In this document: positions 23,230 through 34,916 of the stretch, piece by piece | How the letters are laid out: each line of letters begins with the position of its first letter | How positions within the stretch are numbered: position 1 is the first letter of the stretch | NCBI GenBank assembly: GCA_008973525.1 | Contig: WACJ01000387.1 | Coordinates: forward strand, 124,001-188,000 | Direction: 5' to 3' | Source of the DNA: Stenopsyche tienmushanensis | Lineage: Eukaryota; Arthropoda; Insecta; Trichoptera; Stenopsychidae | DNA: 64,000 nucleotides | Notes under the pieces: generated by a model | What the model was told of the DNA's origin: nothing | Seen by the model: only the letters and a program-made list of their open reading frames with translations | Database searches by the model: none | Made by a program: the position numbers and the translations under genes

Positions 23230-26200
23230 ATGGCAGAAAGGCTGAATCTTGTCATTTTTGGAGCAACCGGATTTACCGGACAGTATGCGGTGGAAGAGCT
23301 ACATAGGATTGCAAAGGATGATAAAACTCTAACATGGGGAATAGCTGGTCGCTCTCAATCCAAATTGGAAAAAGTTATCAAAGATCTGCAAGACAAAACA
23401 GGTTTGCTATATAAATTTATTTAACTTTGCTATGCATCATCAGGGTTGGATTGACCCTTTAATAAGATGGCCTTGTGATTTGAAAAAAAAGGATATTTCT
23501 ATTTATTCCCTTAGAGTCAATGAAAGTGATCTGCTAGACCGAGATTTATTTTCATAGAATTTATATGAAAAATCACGTTTTTCTTCATGTTTCATAAGGA
23601 AATTTTAATCCTTTAGCTCCATAAAATATTTTATGATATTTCTCGTGTTGACCTGCATGTTTATCTAATCCTTTTGCATCATATGTTTGGAAAAATCTAT
23701 ATTTAGTATGATATTTTTCTTTTATCTGTGCTGCAGAAAATATTTTTGCAACATATGTCTGTGATTCAGGAAATAGATATCCTTGTAAAGGTGTCTTGTA
23801 TACTGGGAAAGAAGAAGGAGGCCAGAGAGCAATCACAACAAGTACAAACGAAGTGGAAGAACGGTTATTGCTAACAACTATTTTGCAACTTTCCATAGCG
23901 CAGAAAAACTTCATCAGGCAGGGCTTGCTTTTGTTGATAATATCCACCGAAATAAAAAATGTATTCTGAAAGAAATGTTGCTAAAATGTCACTGTCCAAT
24001 ATATTCATCCATGTTAGGATTTACAAACAATGTTGCAGCTGTTTCATACGTTCTGAATGAATCAAAAGCTTTTGTTCCATTGTCAACTGTCCGTTATGAT
24101 TCTGAAGTTGTTGGAGAAGCCCAAAAGCCACAGGTAATGTTATTTTACAACGAGCACAAAAGAGATATTGTCATTATGGAGCAGATCCTTGGGGAGTATA
24201 TATATACAATCTGCATATTAATACTTGCAGCATTGTTGATAGCGTACAAGACCACCCCATTTTTTTTACATAAACAAACGAAATCGATTAATTTACTCCT
24301 GCTTTAGAAGGAAATGATAATCGGATAAAGACTCATTCAACAAGCAGTGAAGAACAGGAAGCAATTAAATAAATAAACACTGTCCATAGCACACAATATT
24401 TCTTCATTTCTTTGCGTAAATAAATAACAAACTTGAAATCGAAATCATTATTAGTCGATAAATTTGGGTTAATCGGGCGATGTGTGCGGGGAAGCTCTCC
24501 GTCTCTGTCTCCCGAACTGCACTCTGTCTCCGAGCTTAATGTACAAGAGTGCTCTTTCTGAAGTGTGGAGGGGGGGCGTGGATCCCAGGCCCTGGGATGG
24601 TACTCCTTTATGAATTAAACGTTAGTAGATGATGAAATGGCATTATATGCCACATCATTTGGAAAAGAAAATCTGTGTTATTTTTGTATTTCTCTTCATC
24701 TTCTCATCTTTTGCATGTTTGTCAAGAACATTTAGTTATACTTCTGGTCCATCATTGGATAGCTTCTTTCTGATATGTTTGCGAGTTGTAGTTACCTACA
24801 AGGCATGCCTTTAGGCATTGATTACGAATTAACATCTGCATTCACAAAACAATACAATACCACACTTGTAACGCGCTAATAATATCATTAATTACCCACA
24901 TTGAATGGACCATTTTCTTTGCAGCCTTAAATTTAGAGTCATCCTCCAAAGGACAACATCTTTATTCAAAAACTGTGATGAAATACCCAGTATTTGGAAA
25001 AATCGTAAAAAAGTTGCTAGTCACAAAGTCTTTTATGCTTTTTTCAGTGATACGTTCGACATAAATGCTTTTTCTTTTTGGGCAAGTTATCGCTAATGAC
25101 TGATGTGTAGGGCAGGGCTCAATCTTAATGTGTACCTGCAGGAAAGAATTAGGAAAGGAGGAAGTGGAGGAGGGTTAACTGTAGTGAAGTAGTGAGTCTT
25201 TCTGCATTCTATTCCACTTCAAAATAGACTAATAAACATAACAGAATCAATAAGCCGGATTCATAATTAAGTGGCCATACAACGTTGTTTTCTGAAACTT
25301 TGACCTATGTTTGATACCAAAAATGATCTGCATAATGCAGACATGTCCATCAACGCGTTGACTTTGTCAACAATGAGCGCATGAACCTTTTGTGAATTTC
25401 CTTTTGTATATGCCAGTTTCCAATCTGCAAGCACAGTATATTTTATGTGATGACACACGTTAAAACACTTTATAAACAGAACTTATTATTTTTTTAAACT
25501 AAGTCTTAAATCCGGATATGGAAAATTGTGTGGTGTTCCTTTTCTTTTGATACCTCAAGCTCATTTTGCTTATGGGTTGATCCAGTACTGCACATCTTAT
25601 ATATTCACGTTTTATTGAATATTTTGCAGGAGACGATTTGACAAAGGTGCGAATCATAATTGCTGACGTAAGCGATGAAGATTCACTAAAAGAAATGTCC
25701 AAACAAGCCAATGTACTTATTAATTGCTGCGGTCCATATCGATTTTACGGAGAGCCCGTTGTCAAGGCGTGCATTGCAACAAAAACAAGTCACGTGGATA
25801 TCAGCGGAGAACCCGAAGTAACATATCACTACACCGACTAATATGATTTGAATATACATCCATATATTTATAATATTTATTTTACAGTATATGGAAAAAA
25901 TGCAATTAATGTATAATGACGCTGCTAAGGAAGCAGGCGTATACATTGTCAGTGCTTGCGGTTTTGATAGCATACCTGCTGATATGGGTGTAGTTTATCT
26001 ACAGAAAAATTTTAAAGGTGCATTATTATATTTTTATATGTGAATTTTTTTGATGTTTTACTACGTTTTGATTATTTGATTGATAATTGATATCAATGGT
26101 TAAATATTTATTTATTTACAGGTGAAATTAATTCAGTCGAAACATATTTAAAATCATTTCCAATTGACAAAACCAAACAAATGGGAGGTGCCGGAATTCA

Positions 26201-28276
26201 TTATGGAACATGGGAATCCTTAGTTTATGGAATTGCAGCACAAAAAACACTAGGTCCTCTACGTAGGCAATTATATCCAGAACGTTTACCTAAATTCTCT
26301 CCTCAATTAAAAAAAAAGTATTGATATTCTCCTTAGTGTGATTATTTTTATTTAGTAGTGATTGAATCAAATCTCTAATTATTATTTTTAGGCCAGTTAT
26401 ACACAAAAAAGAAGAAGAAAGGGCTTGGTGTTTACCATTTTTAGGATCAGATCGATCTGTTGTGTTACGCTCTCAACGCTTTTTCTACGATAATAATAAA
26501 AAACGACCAATTCAAATGCACGCGTATTTTGATTTACCTTCTCTCGTGGCAACAGTGTGCATGCTATTTTTTGCAGCGATTGTTGGATCACTGGCGATGT
26601 TCTCGTTTGGAAGAAAACTATTGTTAAAACATCCGAAAATATTTTCGTTTGGGTTCGTTTCTCACGAAGGTCCATCCGAAGAATCGAGGAAAAATACTAA
26701 ATTCACTCTGACGATTTACGGCGAAGGATGGGATGAAAAAGAAACAGAGGTGGATGGAAAACCTACCACGAAAAAAATGACAGTGAAAGTAAGCAATGAC
26801 ACGATTGTGCAAAATAGATTCAAAGATATTTAAGGATATTTCAAATGTGCATTTTCATATTTCAGGTTACCGGTGTGGATCCAGGATACGGAGCTACAAA
26901 TACAACTCTGGTGTTTTCTGCCCTCACGATTTTAAAAGAGGCGGATAAAATGCCCGGAAGGTAATTAGTAATTCAAATTGTATAGTTTTAAAATTTAATA
27001 AAAATCACAAATTGTAAATATTGTTGACCCAATGAGTTCATTTTTTATGAACATATACTTAATAATCATTAAAATGATTACATATGTCAGGTCAGTTCAT
27101 CATTTTTGTATTTGGTTGTTGATAATTTAAATAATTTTTTGGACGTAAAACCTTTGGAACGTGGATGTTTGGATAGAATAAAATTACTCTTACTTTTACG
27201 TTGGGTGGCTCCTTCAGGCCTATAAGAGAGCCCCGGCCACCGACAACGCTTGCTGCTATTTTCGTCTGTCCTGGGCCTTCTCAATCCAATTTCCCAGGCC
27301 CAGACGAGCGGCGGTGTCTTTATTGACTTGATCAGCCCAGTGTAGCCGAGGTCTTCCGACAGGTCTACTGCGGTTCGGCCCCGAATCCAAAATGGTTCGA
27401 GGGACTCTATTAGTCGGCATTCGTGCCACATGGCTTGCCTATTAGAGACGGCAGGTGGAGATGGTCATGGTCCATGTTTCACCTCCGTAAACCACTACCG
27501 GCCTTATAAATTTTAATCTTTGTTCCCGCCGAGAGTGATTTATTCCCCAATATATTTTTCAGATCATCATATCACCGATTACCGTGTTGAATCCTGGAAG
27601 TTGTTTTGTTTTTCATTAAATTCTTCTCAATGAGGATGGATCCAAGGTATTTGAACTCTTGGACCCTTTCAATATTTTCACTGTTGATACTTACAGAGGT
27701 GTAACCCCCAGCATTCACCCTCGATACCATCATATATTTCGTTTTATCACAGTTCATTTTCACGCCGAAATTAGCAGCAGCTGCGTCGATAGACGCAAGC
27801 GCGGCCAAGGCCTACGATCTCGATTTAGTCACGACATTGATGTCGTCAGCAAAGACCAAATGCATTGCATTATCCTTCCATGAATCTGCGTATCCCGATC
27901 TGCCAGCTTCCCTCATAATTACCTCCAACGCAATATTAAAAGTAACGGGGAGAGGGCATCCCTCTGTCTGACTCCCGTAGTTACCTCGAAAAGCTCCGAC
28001 AGGGCACATTGATTATTTTCACGTTAAGATGACCTCGTTTAATGCTGTTTTGTATAGTGTTGGAAATTATTGGAACTTATCCGCTGCGGCTAAGCGGGAT
28101 CTTATTGTATTATGAAACAACCAACACGTCTAAAAATATATTTATTTTTTAAACATACTCATTGAAATGTTTCTTATTTCAGTGGTGGAGTCCTTCCGCC
28201 TGGAGCTGCCTTTTCCAATACGTCCCTCATTGAGAAATTGCAGAAAAACAATGTCACTTTTGAAATTGTCGAATAA
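23230..28276 (+). CDS. Saccharopine dehydrogenase-like oxidoreductase, copy 2
   Basis: Seven exons (23230-23401, 25630-25817, 25888-26017, 26122-26317, 26392-26788, 26866-26960, 28183-28276) join in frame to 423 residues. The protein carries the same SCCPDH blocks as its neighbour: LVIFGATGFTGQYAVEE, NCCGPYRFYGEPVVKAC, HVDISGEPE and IVSACGFDSIPADMGV. A hydrophobic segment lies in exon 5. Exons 1, 2, 3, 6 and 7 have exactly the lengths of copy 1 (172, 188, 130, 95, 94); exons 4 and 5 are longer by 12 and 6 nt, whole codons. It is thus an intact tandem paralogue, not a pseudogene. Intron 1 (2.2 kb) carries piggyBac, terminal-repeat and P-like fragments. Intron 6 (1.2 kb) carries a non-LTR reverse transcriptase fragment. 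Enzymatic function is as uncertain as for copy 1. Confidence 0.93.
23700..24190 (+). pseudogene. piggyBac transposase fragment
   Basis: Plus-strand frames show, in order, TYVCDSGNRYPCKGVLYTGK, then VIANNYFATFHSAEKLHQAG and VDNIHRNKKC, then VPLSTVRYDSEVVGEAQKPQ and YNEHKRDIVIMEQILGEY. These follow the order of the piggyBac catalytic region (CDSxxGY...YTGK; DNYF...LA; RKNRK; KP...YN..KGGVD..D). At least one frame change separates the first block from the second. The conserved KGGVD word has become KRDIV, so the copy is inactive. It lies in intron 1 of SCCPDH copy 2. Confidence 0.75.
24225..24575 (-). repeat. Dispersed repeat, inverted relative to 38318-38665
   Basis: Read on the minus strand this stretch follows 38318-38665 almost throughout: shared words include CTCGGAGACAGA, CAGTTCGGGAGAC, CATTTCCTTCTAAAG and TGTTTATGTAAA. 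One copy lies in intron 1 of SCCPDH copy 2, the other in intron 1 of ATPAF1. Neither end shows clear terminal repeats. Family unknown. Confidence 0.75.
24850..25325 (-). mobile_element. Deletion derivative of the element at 58654-60563
   Basis: Bases 24850-25095 match 59070-59255, and bases 25100-25320 match 60247-60455. About 1 kb that separates these parts in the longer copy is missing here. Shared words include CATCTTTATTCAAAAACTGT and AAGTGGCCATACAACGTT. No terminal inverted repeat is visible at either end, so this is a deleted and eroded copy. The coding strand of the parent element is minus. Confidence 0.75.
27087..28015 (-). pseudogene. Non-LTR retrotransposon fragment (RTE/CR1-like reverse transcriptase)
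   Basis: On the minus strand 27812-28009 reads GCPLPVTFNIALEVIMREAG and then LVFADDINVV, the conserved reverse transcriptase region ending in the catalytic F/YADD box. The piece at 27572-27808 continues with NCDKTKYMMVS and FKYLGSILIEKN, and near 27480-27510 VYGGETWTM follows, the usual thumb words. Stops and shifts break it. It fills much of the last intron of SCCPDH copy 2, in antisense. The exact clade is uncertain. Confidence 0.75.
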
Positions 28277-29935
28277 ATATTATAATAAGGATGTTTCAGA
28301 GCTTGTAATGTTCTGTTTTTGTTTTGTATATTAGTTTTAGTGGTTTCTTTAAAACCAAATTTTTGTATTTTACACAGCAAAAATATAATTGCTTTGATTT
28401 TAAGATTAACTGCACAAAAATACAAGTTATACAAAAAGTTGAAAGTGATATTTTTCTTCGGTAGTATTAACGATTTTACTATTTATATAATCTGAAAATA
28501 TTTTACCGCGTATGATTATACGTTTGGTTTAAAAACTGATTGGTTTTCAGAAAGATAAATCTCAAACATCTGATTTTACTATATTTTTCATTGCAGTAAT
28601 GTTTCTATTTAATAGTAGGTTTATAGAGCTTGTTGATATCTCATATATCGCACATTTTAGCTTTATGTATGCACTCTCGTTTCCAATTACATAGATGTAA
28701 GTAAAAGGAGTGAAAATCGCATATTATTTATCACTTATGGGGCAATGAAAAGGCGCATAAGATTCTACTTAAATTTTCAGGGGATAATAAAGTGCATTTC
28801 AATGTATGTTTGAGACTGATAAAAAGTGATTTTATTTTTTTTGAAAAGCGTATAATTAAGATTTTCTTCCGTGAATGATTAAACGTTTACTAACCATGTA
28901 ATCTTTGCCTATTGTAAAATTTTGGCAATAAATATACTTTATAAATTGGTTGTTTTTAATTCAATTATTTTTTTATGTAAATATTGTAAGACATCTCGAA
29001 TTTCTGACCTTTTTTATAGAATAAGAAATAAGTTTACATCTTTTTAATGAGTGATTTTATATATGAATTAGTGATTTGTTTATTTTTAACAAGCTACCGC
29101 CTCCCAGCATAATTGACCGAAGACTTGGTCAGTACATAAGACATCGACATTACTATGCTTTGTTTACCTTAGCATCCACCAGGAATGTATCTGGACAAAC
29201 ATAATGATAGACAGCGTGCTGAACATACTCATTTTTACATACATAAAGAAAAAAAGAATTTTTAAATAGCACAAAATAAACTTATTTATTTAAAAAAATA
29301 TTTTTAATTTTATAAACATGCACAAAACTCAACTTACAACTAGAATGATAGAATGGAAATCAATATTTAAGATCTCAAAATTATAACATTAACAATAAAA
29401 TTTGGATATTGAATAGAAATACTCATCAAAGATGAAGTAAAGAACTAGAAAAAAGAAAATTAAAATAACAAATTTCCCCATAAAGAAATTGAGATTTTAA
29501 AATAGAATGGAAAAGTAAAATTCATAAATTATTTAATCAATTTCATGATATATTTCCATTAATATACAACTAATGCAAAATTTCATTGAAAAGCATTTGT
29601 TTGTTGCATAAGTGGGTATTATAATCCTATTACAATATATCACATTAGATTAATGCTAGTTGACGCATATATGAGAAAAGACAACTTGTAACAAACATAA
29701 TGAAATAAGAATAAAAGCATGATTGTATACACAGATGCATGTTCTATTAAAGAACTCTTAATTTAAACAAATTGAAAATACTTACTTTCTTCAGATAATT
29801 TAATCAGAATATACAGTAAAAAATTAGTTCATGGTATATAATCTTTTGTGAACTATGACGCGTTTAAAGGTTATCACTTTGCAAATTCAACACTTTGCAA
29901 CTTCACTGTCTTCAGATAAAATCTGTATAATTAAT
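28277..29935. other. Intergenic, convergent 3' flanks of SCCPDH copy 2 and POLE3
   Basis: About 1.66 kb of AT-rich sequence. An AATAAA overlaps the SCCPDH stop region. I found no other gene or recognisable repeat. Confidence 0.6.
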
Positions 29936-30310
29936 TCAATCTGTATCACCAGATTCTGGATGAGATTCTTCTATTTGACTATCGTCCTTCTTTCTAGCTG
30001 CCGTTTGTTCTTTTTTTTGTTTAATACTCGCTTTATAATTTTCCAGCGTTTCTCTGAGAGGTTCGACAAATTTTTCAAACTCTATATCTTCCATTGCGTC
30101 TAAGACATCTTGACCGGCGAGCGTCCTCCTACCTGCCTTTTTAGCTACATTCGTAGACGCTGAAGTGACATACAGTACAAAAACAGAAGCAACTTTAGCT
30201 AAACCAGTTCTAGCTTCTTTCGTTACAGCTACGCCTACAGGGAGCGCATCTTTGACTATCCTAGCAACAACGGAGAGTGGCAAATTCAAATCTTCTAATT
30301 TTTCAGCCAT
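29936..30310 (-). CDS. POLE3: DNA polymerase epsilon subunit 3 / CHRAC histone-fold protein
   Basis: A single-exon 124-residue protein begins MAEKLEDLNLPLSVVARIVK, the typical POLE3 (CHRAC17; Drosophila Chrac-14) start. The histone fold covers roughly residues 8-95, with VTKEARTGLAKVASVFVLYV as the central helix and RRTLAGQDVLDAMEDIEFEK toward the end. A charged tail follows (KQKKEQTAARKKDD, then acidic). POLE3 pairs with POLE4 or the CHRAC15 homologue as an H2A/H2B-like dimer in DNA polymerase epsilon and in the ISWI chromatin-remodelling complex CHRAC, in the nucleus. A splice acceptor directly upstream (minus-strand TCCTATTTCAG, ending at about 30317) shows that the 5' UTR contains an intron. 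The gene is head to head with SMU1, with 744 bp between the start codons. The tail is shorter than the human one. Confidence 0.95.
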   Translation of the reverse strand: MAEKLEDLNLPLSVVARIVKDALPVGVAVTKEARTGLAKVASVFVLYVTSASTNVAKKAGRRTLAGQDVLDAMEDIEFEKFVEPLRETLENYKASIKQKKEQTAARKKDDSQIEESHPESGDTD

Positions 30311-31054
30311 TACAATCTGAAATAGGATACATAGTTATTATTAAAATCATGTCGAAGAATAGTCATTCATTAAATACAAATGTTAATGTATTTAATACAA
30401 ACTTTTAACTTTCTGCTTGCGAATGCTGGGCCGGTGAAATAATTTATAACCTCAAAATGAATTAACCAACTTTAACAAAAATTATAATTGCAATAGTTCT
30501 CGTTTAAAAACGAAAATAAATATATGAACTATTGATTTAAAGTGGCATAGTTCCACAAATGCGTGTATATCAATGTTAACGGCAAAACGAAACGTTAAGA
30601 ATACGAAACGGCGCGAAAAGTACTGTCAAGGCACTATGTTTATCGACCATATGAAATCCCAAGGTTTATTTTATCGACCTACAATTTTATTACAAATTAT
30701 TTAGATAAAAACGTTTTAATAAGTCGAATTATGAAAAAGTTAAGAAGGAAATATTTATTGTTGTTGATTAATATATTTCAATATTTTTATACAAATCTAA
30801 AAAATTAAAGAACGACATTTTTTTTGGATTTTATAAATATAAGTTATCAAATTATGTAATTACTTATTATTACCAACAATTATTATTAAAGCCACGGCTT
30901 TATTAATATTTTTTAAAACGTTTTTTTCCCCTCTTACGATTGAAAAGATTTTTGTTTTAAGACATTCAACTCTATGGCAACACTTGCGACGCATGTCAAA
31001 CTTGATTGCCTCGATTGTTATTAACCGCGTTCGTTTTATTTATAATTGTTCAAT
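30311..31054. promoter_or_regulatory. Shared upstream region of POLE3 and SMU1
   Basis: 744 bp lie between two divergent start codons. The POLE3 5' UTR intron acceptor is near 30317. A bidirectional promoter is inferred from the arrangement only; no specific motif was identified. Confidence 0.45.
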
Positions 31055-33357
31055 ATGTCGATTGAAATCGAATCAGCAGAGTAAGTTGATAATCAATAAA
31101 AAATATATTGTTCTCATAAAAATACGGGTAGCTTTTAAAATTCATATTTTTTTACAGCGTGATACGTTTAATACAGCAATACCTTAAAGAGTCCAACCTT
31201 ATGAAAACACTTCAAACGTTACAAGTAAGTAGTATGTTTTATTATGAGGATGTTTTCTTTTTTACAAAGGAATTGTATGTTAATTTGTCATTATGGTGCT
31301 TTGTAGGAAGAGACTGGAGTTTCTCTAAACACAGTAGACAGCGTTGATGGTTTCTGTGCTGATATTAACAATGGGCATTGGGATACGGTTCTTAAAGCTA
31401 CACAGTCTCTAAATTTGCCGGATAAGAAGCTCATTGATCTATATGAGCAGGTTGTATTAGAGTTGATAGAACTTCGAGAATTAGGGGCTGCAAGATCACT
31501 CTTGAGACAGACTGATCCTATGATTATGCTTAAACAGCAGGAAGCTGAAAGATATATCCATTTAGGTATAATATTATTGAATTATTGCATTATTTTCTAT
31601 ATATTTTTTCCATATGTAGCGTTTTTTTAGAAAATCTTTTGGCACGATCGTATTGGGACCCAAGAGAAGCATATCCAGAAGGAGGTAGTAAAGAGAGGCG
31701 GCGAGCTGCTATTGCTGCCGCTTTGGCTGGTGAAGTTTCTGTTGTACCTTCGAGCCGTCTATTAGCTTTACTTGGCCAAGCTCTCAAATGGCAACAGCAT
31801 CAAGGACTATTACCCCCAGGTAAAATATACTGACTGATGTTAATTAAGACAATAATAAGCTTGTTTTTATTTGGTTTATCAACAATTTTTTAGGCACAAC
31901 AATTGATTTGTTCAGAGGAAAAGCGGCAATCAGAGATCAAGAGGATGAGCAGTACCCTACTCAATTATCAAAATTAATTAAGTTCGGTCAAAAATCCCAT
32001 GTGGAATGTGCAAGGTATAACTGAATTTGAATGTTTTATTTATATTTTTAACTAATAACGAGTTCATTTACATTTTGATTGTATTGTATAAATAGGTTCT
32101 CTCCCGATGGTCAATATTTAGTTACTGGATCTGTTGATGGCTTTATTGAAGTGTGGAATTTCACTACTGGTAAAATAAGAAAAGATCTTAAATATCAAGC
32201 TCAAGATAATTTCATGATGATGGAGCAGGCTGTTCTCAGCGTTAGTTTTAGCGGCGATTCCGATATGCTTGCAAGTGGATCACATGATGGCAAAATTAAG
32301 GTAATTTTAATAACTTAACTCAATTTAAAATATTTAATAAAGATAGAAATTTCATTATAATGGTATTTATATAAAATCGTAGATTTGGAAAGTTGCAACA
32401 GGCCAATGTCAGCGTAAATTTGAAAGAGCTCATGTAAAAGGAGTTACGTGCCTACAGTTCAGTAGAGATAATTCCCAGGTTTTATCAGCGTCATTTGACC
32501 ACACAATTAGGTTATATTTTGTATATTTTTATATATAAATATTCATTATTTGATGATTTATTGACATTTTTGTAACAATTTTTCAGAATTCATGGATTGA
32601 AATCAGGTAAAACACTAAAAGAATTTAGAGGCCATACCTCATTCGTTAATGAAGTTGTATTTAGCCCAGATGGACATAATCTGTTGAGGTAAAATATTTA
32701 AAAAAAAAAACACTGATATTTTAGATAGATATGATTATTAACTATCTTAATTAAACTGGTTTTATTTCAGTGCTTCATCTGATGGCACAGTAAAAGTTTG
32801 GTCAGTTAAATCTACAGAATGTACAAATACCTTCCGACCATTAGGCGCAGCAGATTTAGCAGTTAATTCTTTACATCTTGTACCTAAAAATCCAGATCAT
32901 TTTGTTGTCTGTAATCGAAGTAATACAGTTGTTATTATGAATATGCAAGGACAGGTAATTTCAAATTTATTGTTTGTGTAACATTCGTTGTAAATAATTT
33001 GGCGTTATATTAAATAGCGATTTAATTGCAGATTGTTCGTTCTTTCTCAACTGGTAAACGCGAAGGTGGAGCTTTGATGTGCGCTTGTTTATCTCCAAGA
33101 GGAGAATTTATCTATTGTGCAGGCGAAGATTTAGTACTCTATTGTTTCTCTACTAGTTCAGGGAAATTAGAAAGAACTCTTAACGTAAGCTTAACTTTTT
33201 AAAAATAGTAAAGTGCTCAAATAGATGATACATTTTTTAATTTGTCTCTCATTTTTAGGTCCATGAAAAATCAGTGATTGGACTTTCACATCATCCGCAC
33301 CAAAATCTGTTGGCAACCTACAGTGAAGATGGTCTACTTAAATTATGGAAGCCTTAA
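31055..33357 (+). CDS. SMU1: WD40 repeat-containing splicing factor SMU1
   Basis: Eleven exons (31055-31080, 31158-31224, 31307-31565, 31631-31819, 31894-32014, 32096-32300, 32383-32510, 32587-32688, 32771-32954, 33032-33184, 33259-33357) join in frame to 510 residues, about the length of vertebrate SMU1. The N-terminus [20 protein letters not shown] is a LisH domain. A CTLH region follows ([20 protein letters not shown]). The C-terminal half is a seven-bladed WD40 propeller, with blades visible as [45 protein letters not shown] and [15 protein letters not shown]1 joins RED in the spliceosomal B complex and affects splice-site choice and activation, in the nucleus. The sequence is strongly conserved, including [20 protein letters not shown]. 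The ATG lies in the first small exon, 9 codons including the split one. AATAAA lies at 33490-33495. Confidence 0.97.
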
Positions 33358-34916
33358 TCGAATTTTTAAATGTGTATAAAATTTTAAAACTGTATGTAAT
33401 GAAACTTGTGAATGTGTTTTGTATTATAAGATAACAAATTATAAAAGACTTTCTTTTAATGCTGTTGACCATATATCACATTTTAGTAAAATAAAATATG
33501 TGACTTCATATTATTTTTCTATCATATCCAGTTCAATGATGGAACGCGTATAAAAAATCGCATTAGTAGGTTCTTACGAAATTTGGCTAGGCAGTGAAGG
33601 TGAGCGTTGCGTATAATGAAGAGGCGTTTTAAACCTACACCTAGGTCACAAGTCTCGGGCACTGTTTAGAGTACCCAGCATCTGCATGGTGAATTCATGG
33701 ATTGCTAAGAAGCTTACCTCTGTATTTTAGGCAAAGTCGTAACAAGGATATGAAGCGCCCGTGGTGAAAACATACAATGATAGTACCAAAAATACCAGAG
33801 ACCTAACATAGAGATAGCAGTTAGTGTTTTTAAAAATATACTATGATAGAAAGTGTCTAGACGCTACGTTGTTTCCGTGATCTTATAGATAATAGAAAAC
33901 GCCATAAAAAGCCCTAAAAGAAGACGGAGTGGCCACAAGGTTTGTATGTCCAATTGGTCCGTTTTTCGGACTGCTGATATGACAAATGAACGTCACACGA
34001 ATAGATGCCATACCTGACCATGTCTACAGAACGATTACAAACTCTCATTATGAAACGAAGTTGTCTGAAGAAGGCTTATCAGGTGGGTTGTTTAAATTTT
34101 ACAATTCATTGAAAATATTGTTGTCTTTATTTTAGTAAAATAAAAACCATGTACAACTCTTGACTGGGTCGGTATTCTGTGTTTTGCACCTCAAGCCCAG
34201 TTGTGCCCTTGGTGGTCGCCTGCTTTGCTACACCCTTGATTTTATGAATACTAAAAATTGGTTTGGAAATCAAAATAATTATATATTGATCACACCGGAA
34301 CGAAACCAATAAAACTTATTTTTACTGGATTAAACAGTAACCAAATTGATATAAATGTTAGGAACGTAATCAAAATTGAAATGAAATAATTAATGACTTA
34401 AAGCCCTGTACAGAAGTGTACCCAAAGCAAATCAAGGAGGCGAGAGATCTCCCGAGCCTCAACTTGGCAACTTAATGTCGGACAAAAAAATGAGGGAGAA
34501 CAGAAAAAAATTTAAGACATGTTTTGTAATTTTACTAATTATTTTCTTGCTCAGAATGTTATATTATATTCGTTAAGTACACGTTTTAAGCGAAAAAGTC
34601 TTGTTGATTGGATCTCTTTGATAATACTGTTGTTTTTACTCTTGTTCGTCTTGTAATTCATATTTTCTTGAAACGCAGTCTCATTTTCTCTGAAAGACCC
34701 TGTGTGGTAAAGGTGTACATACTAAAAGAATAGTAAAACATTATTTACTAAGCTTGATTTACTAGAAAAAATATATTCGCATAGCTATGCATACATAAAA
34801 TTAAAACAATGATGGAAATGAAATAACACAAAATTATTCACAATATTTATTGTCGATCTGTGAATTGATTAAATAAAAAAATTATATTATATTAGAGCAA
34901 ATATAATAAATACACT
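33358..34916. other. Intergenic between SMU1 and the CDK gene (convergent)
   Basis: SMU1 has AATAAA at 33490-33495, and the minus-strand CDK gene has its own (TTTATT on plus) at 34846-34851. The segment 33540-34080 is less AT-rich and holds copy 3 of the dispersed repeat, so it is probably mobile-element derived. No gene was recognised. Confidence 0.55.
33930..33995 (-). repeat. Three-copy dispersed repeat (copy 3)
   Basis: Read on the minus strand it contains GTCATATCAGCAGTCCGAAA, then ACGGACCAATTGGACATA and CAAACCTTGTGGCCACTCC. The last part matches ACAGACCTTGTGATCACTCC of copy 2, so copies 2 and 3 share a longer stretch than copy 1. Confidence 0.6.

Noticed and set aside
23585..23947. 120-codon minus-strand frame
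   Set aside because: It is antisense to the piggyBac fragment, whose motifs read on the plus strand.
33732..33749. CAAAGTCGTAACAAGG, like the 3' end of 18S rRNA
   Set aside because: Only about 14 bases match the conserved rRNA word, and the bases on both sides do not continue as 18S or ITS sequence. Most likely chance.
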